Origin: Woeseiaceae bacterium
GTDB taxonomy: Bacteria > Pseudomonadota > Gammaproteobacteria > Steroidobacterales > Woeseiaceae
NCBI GenBank assembly: GCA_028289545.1
Contig: JANQPG010000107.1
Location: 124,001 to 188,000 of the forward strand
DNA: 64,000 nt
Direction of reading: 5' to 3'
The position numbers and the translations under genes were made by a program. How positions within the stretch are numbered: the first letter of the stretch is position 1; every line of letters starts with the position of its first letter. The notes under the pieces are model-generated. The model saw nothing but the letters and a program-made list of their open reading frames with translations. It did no database searches and was not told the DNA's origin. Shown in pieces: positions 61,360 through 64,000 of the stretch.

Positions 61360-62289
61360 ATGACCATTGCAGACCAGCACTCGAATAACACGTCCTCCGA
61401 AAACTGGGAAATGTCTCCGCAAATGGCGGACCAGTCGGTCGAAACGCTGGCGCTACGAAGTGGTGCGACCCTTGTTCTCAGTCGATTCGAACCGGGCACA
61501 CCTCGTTCGTTCACTTTTACAGAACCCGAAGACACGTTTGGCTTTGGCTTTCACTTGAGGGGCGGCGCCCGCTTCGAGATGGAGGACTGCGGCTTCGTGA
61601 CGCGCGCTCTGGAGGTATGGACGTGCGCGGCCCCTCGCGGGTCTACCTCGCAGTTTGTTCTGCCTTCGGATGGGTTTCGGACGGTCTCGATACGGTTCGA
61701 ACCGGAGCTGGCGGACGAGTTTTTTGCCGAAGGCCTGGCGCTACCGCGGGAGGCCCGGGACATACTCGCGCGGGTGCGCCAACGTACCGGAATCGCACGG
61801 CTCGCGTCTCTCAACACAGCAGCAGCGACGCGACTGGAGACGATGTTTTCGACGCCTTACAAAGATACCGCGAGACGTTTTTACCTCGAATCGTGTGTGC
61901 TTGATCTGCTCGCAGGGCAAGTCGCTGACTTGTCGGATATGTCGGGAAGGCGATACCGCGTTACGTCTCGTCACCGCGAGAAAGCGTTTGCGGCACGGGA
62001 CCATCTCGATACGCAGCTGCAGAATCCCCCAACGATTGCAGAACTCTCGCGAATTGTCGGCACCAACGAGTTCACGTTGAAGCGGGCCTTCAAGGAAACG
62101 CTCGGAACAACCATTTTCGGCTACGTATCACGCCGCCGAATGGAGCACGCGACGCTCCTCTTGCAGCAGGGAATGACCATTTCCTCGGCCGCCCAAGAGG
62201 TCGGCTACAGCTGTGTCCGGTCCTTTTCGGCGGCTTTCCGGCGGCAAACTGGTTGTCCGCCCAGCGTGATCCGCCGCCCGGATTCCTGA
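61360..62289 (+). CDS. AraC-family transcriptional regulator (PchR-like)
   Basis: A 309-residue regulator with an N-terminal ligand domain (about 1-200) and a C-terminal pair of helix-turn-helix units: TIAELSRIVGTNEFTLKRAFKETLGTTIFGYVSRRRMEHATLLLQQ and then ISSAAQEVGYSCVRSFSAAFRRQTGCPPSVIRR. PchR-type regulators sense siderophores and activate the adjacent TonB receptor gene, which is found here 98 bases downstream on the same strand. Confidence 0.88.
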   Translation: MTIADQHSNNTSSENWEMSPQMADQSVETLALRSGATLVLSRFEPGTPRSFTFTEPEDTFGFGFHLRGGARFEMEDCGFVTRALEVWTCAAPRGSTSQFVLPSDGFRTVSIRFEPELADEFFAEGLALPREARDILARVRQRTGIARLASLNTAAATRLETMFSTPYKDTARRFYLESCVLDLLAGQVADLSDMSGRRYRVTSRHREKAFAARDHLDTQLQNPPTIAELSRIVGTNEFTLKRAFKETLGTTIFGYVSRRRMEHATLLLQQGMTISSAAQEVGYSCVRSFSAAFRRQTGCPPSVIRRPDS

Positions 62290-62360
62290 TTTCTCCCGAT
62301 CGATGCCGGTTTTTCTCCCGCCTGATGCTCCGGGAGTAAGCATCTGCGTGCTAGCTTAAA

Positions 62361-62377
62361 ACGTTACAACATAACGT
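62361..62377. promoter_or_regulatory. Dyad ahead of the TonB receptor gene
   Basis: ACGTTA (62361-62366) and TAACGT (62372-62377) form a perfect inverted repeat around CAACA. The core GTTACAACATAAC differs from the GTTATANNATAAC pattern of some proteobacterial Zur sites at one defined position. It lies only 10 bases before the start codon, so it could be a repressor site, or it could be chance. Confidence 0.4.
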
Positions 62378-62387
62378 CAAAGTGATC

Positions 62388-64000
62388 ATGCAAACCTATC
62401 TGATCGGGACGGCCGCAGCTGCGGCTCTGGTTCTTTCGACCCCGTTTCAAGTACTCGCGCAAGAATCGGATGGACTGCCGGACGTCAATGAGACTCGGCG
62501 TGTGGACGTCATCATCGTTACGGCGCGTCAACGTGAAGAGGCATCTCGGGATGTGCCGTTTGCGCTGACGGTGTTGAGTGAGGATATCCTCGAAACGCAT
62601 CGCGTGGATGACACCTTCAGCTTGTTCCGGCAGGCACCGGGACTGTCTTTGACCAGTTTCGACGACGGGCGATTCGCGTACTTTCAGCTGCGCGGCATTG
62701 GGCCGCTGTCACAGGCTATAGGGCCGGATGATGGCTCCGTCGTCACCTATGTCGACGGCGTACCCCAACCGGTCTTCGCCTCGGAGTTTGCGTATCTTGA
62801 TCTCGAGCGCATCGAAGTGTTGCGCGGTCCACAAGGAACACTTTATGGGCGCAACAGTCAGGGTGGTGCTATCAACATTACGACGCGCGCACCGTCGGAC
62901 AGTTTTGAAAGTCGTGTGCGTTTCGAAGGTGGAGAACAAGGCTTTGGCCTTGCCCAGACCTCCATCTCGGGACCGCTCGTTGGCGATCGTGTAGGTGCAC
63001 GGCTGTCCTTCCGCGCTTCCACGGTCGACGGGTTTATCGACAACATCGCTCCCGGCGGTGGTGACCTCGGCGATCAGACGGCCTACTCGGGACGCGGGGT
63101 CATTACGGTCGAACCCGAAAGTGATGACGGCCTCCGGATCACACTATCAGCCAATGCCGATCATCGCGTTTCCAATCCGTTCTACTACGTGTCGCGGGCG
63201 CTATCAGAGCCTGTGGTCGAAATCGATCCTGAGAATGAGGTCGAGCGGACGGCCTGGGGTGCCAGCGCAAGAGTCGAGAAACCGTTCAGCTTTGCTGAAT
63301 TCATCTCGATCACGGCAGTCAACGGTTTCGAGAACGAGCAAGTCACCGACGATACCGACGGACTTATCTACGGGCCGCTTTTTGGCATGCCGGCATCGGA
63401 CTTTCTGGCGCCGCTATCTTTCTCGGATTGGCGCGAGGAAGAAACCCGTTTCTATCAGGAGTTCCGCTTGTCGAGCCTTGCTGAAAGCGACATCGGTTGG
63501 GCTGCGGGCATTGTCTACTTCCGTTCGGACCTGGACGTCGAACTCGACAATCGGTCGACGTTCTCGCCTGTACTCAACGGCGATCGCGACGCCACCCAGG
63601 AAATCGATTCCTACGCTGCGTACGGCGAAGTGACAACTCCGCTTTTCAGCCCGCGACTGAAGGGCACTGCGGGGTTCCGCTATACGCGTGACGAGAAGAC
63701 ACTCGATGCTGACTTTACTGGCGTTGGCTTCCCTGGCTCAGTGGATTTCTTTGCAGAAGACAGCGAAGCTAACTTCGATCTCCTGACAGGCCGCGTGGCG
63801 CTTACGTACGAGGCTGCCGAGCACGTCAACCTTTATGCGACAGTCGGGCGAGGGGCTAAAAGCGGCGGTTTTCCGCGGCTGACGCTAAACGCTGCGTTTG
63901 GCATCGAGAGTCCGAACTACGCCGAATCGACGTCATGGACCTATGAAGCGGGTGTAAAGACACGCCTTCTGGATGGGCGCGCGAGATTCGAACTCAGCAG
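62388..64000 (+). CDS. TonB-dependent outer-membrane receptor, N-terminal part
   Basis: Cut by the right edge of the window; 537 codons are visible without a stop. After a signal peptide (AAAAALVLSTPFQVLAQ) comes a TonB-box-like segment (VDVIIVTARQREE), the plug domain (DVPFALTVLSEDIL, then GPDDGSVVTYVDGVPQP, RIEVLRGPQGTLYGRNSQGGAINITT) and the first barrel strands. It belongs to the large group of siderophore, cobalamin or carbohydrate receptors; the PchR-like gene upstream favours a siderophore but does not prove it. Confidence 0.9.
   Translation, partial: MQTYLIGTAAAAALVLSTPFQVLAQESDGLPDVNETRRVDVIIVTARQREEASRDVPFALTVLSEDILETHRVDDTFSLFRQAPGLSLTSFDDGRFAYFQLRGIGPLSQAIGPDDGSVVTYVDGVPQPVFASEFAYLDLERIEVLRGPQGTLYGRNSQGGAINITTRAPSDSFESRVRFEGGEQGFGLAQTSISGPLVGDRVGARLSFRASTVDGFIDNIAPGGGDLGDQTAYSGRGVITVEPESDDGLRITLSANADHRVSNPFYYVSRALSEPVVEIDPENEVERTAWGASARVEKPFSFAEFISITAVNGFENEQVTDDTDGLIYGPLFGMPASDFLAPLSFSDWREEETRFYQEFRLSSLAESDIGWAAGIVYFRSDLDVELDNRSTFSPVLNGDRDATQEIDSYAAYGEVTTPLFSPRLKGTAGFRYTRDEKTLDADFTGVGFPGSVDFFAEDSEANFDLLTGRVALTYEAAEHVNLYATVGRGAKSGGFPRLTLNAAFGIESPNYAESTSWTYEAGVKTRLLDGRARFELS

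Noticed and set aside
1..64000. CRISPR arrays, tRNA or rRNA genes, complete insertion sequences
   Set aside because: On reading both strands I saw no regularly spaced direct repeats, no cloverleaf with TTC-loop consensus, and no transposase or integrase protein.

Overview
The window is GC-rich bacterial chromosome. It carries the gammaproteobacterial housekeeping order rnc-era-recO-pdxJ-acpS, a CsiV-like gene downstream of mfd, nagZ beside a methylthioinosine-type phosphorylase, an lolC/lolE/lolD block, comEC beside a DUF2062 gene, and exbB-exbD-msbA-lpxK-kdsB. Together with LpxR, TonB-dependent and RND outer-membrane systems, this points to a free-living, probably aerobic gammaproteobacterium. 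Placement below class (a marine Woeseiales/Chromatiales-like lineage is my guess) is inference only.

Layout. 1-8.8 kb: plus-strand core operon (DUF4845 tail, rnc, era, recO, pdxJ, acpS, a DnaQ-like exonuclease, rlmD, nagZ, a nucleoside phosphorylase, a degenerate GGDEF protein). 8.8-13.2 kb: csiV-like and mfd on the minus strand. 13.2-14.3 kb: a small secreted-protein gene between two different ~265-bp structured inverted-repeat elements. 14.3-17.5 kb: lipoprotein-release transporter lolC-lolE-lolD. 17.5-19.8 kb: minus-strand genes for a beta-barrel, a His-rich DUF2946 protein and a DUF2062 membrane protein. 19.9-27.8 kb: comEC, exbB-exbD, msbA, lpxK, kdsB and a HupE-like gene. 27.9-31.5 kb: M3 metallopeptidase lipoprotein, RDD protein, DUF2934-Hsp20. 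31.9-33.6 kb: Na/Pi cotransporter.

33.6-42.4 kb is the most interesting metabolic block. A divergent SqrR/BigR-like ArsR repressor faces, across an AT-rich dyad, a long minus-strand gene run: type I sulfide:quinone oxidoreductase, RND-superfamily exporter, LolA-like periplasmic protein, outer-membrane barrel, DUF2892 membrane protein, host-attachment-family protein, lipoprotein cytochrome c and a tandem universal stress protein. The first four are joined by 4-base overlaps. I read this as a sulfide/persulfide-responsive operon that couples sulfide oxidation to an envelope transport machine; the transported substrate is unknown.

42.4-52.1 kb: small coiled-coil gene, an alcohol dehydrogenase-family gene lacking the structural-zinc cysteines, an NTF2-like protein, and a tripartite RND efflux operon that ends in an LpxR-type lipid A deacylase. 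The operon is governed by a divergent TetR gene with a visible operator. 52.2-59.1 kb: an accessory stretch of short, mostly plus-strand genes of unknown function (several small membrane proteins or lipoproteins, a DUF6174-like protein, immunity-like proteins) with two frameshifted genes, a possible Rhs fragment and a repeated leader. 59.1-61.1 kb: a COG4551-type phosphatase gene overlapping a small basic-protein gene, and a serine hydrolase lipoprotein. 61.4-64 kb: an AraC-family regulator followed by a TonB-dependent receptor that runs off the window.
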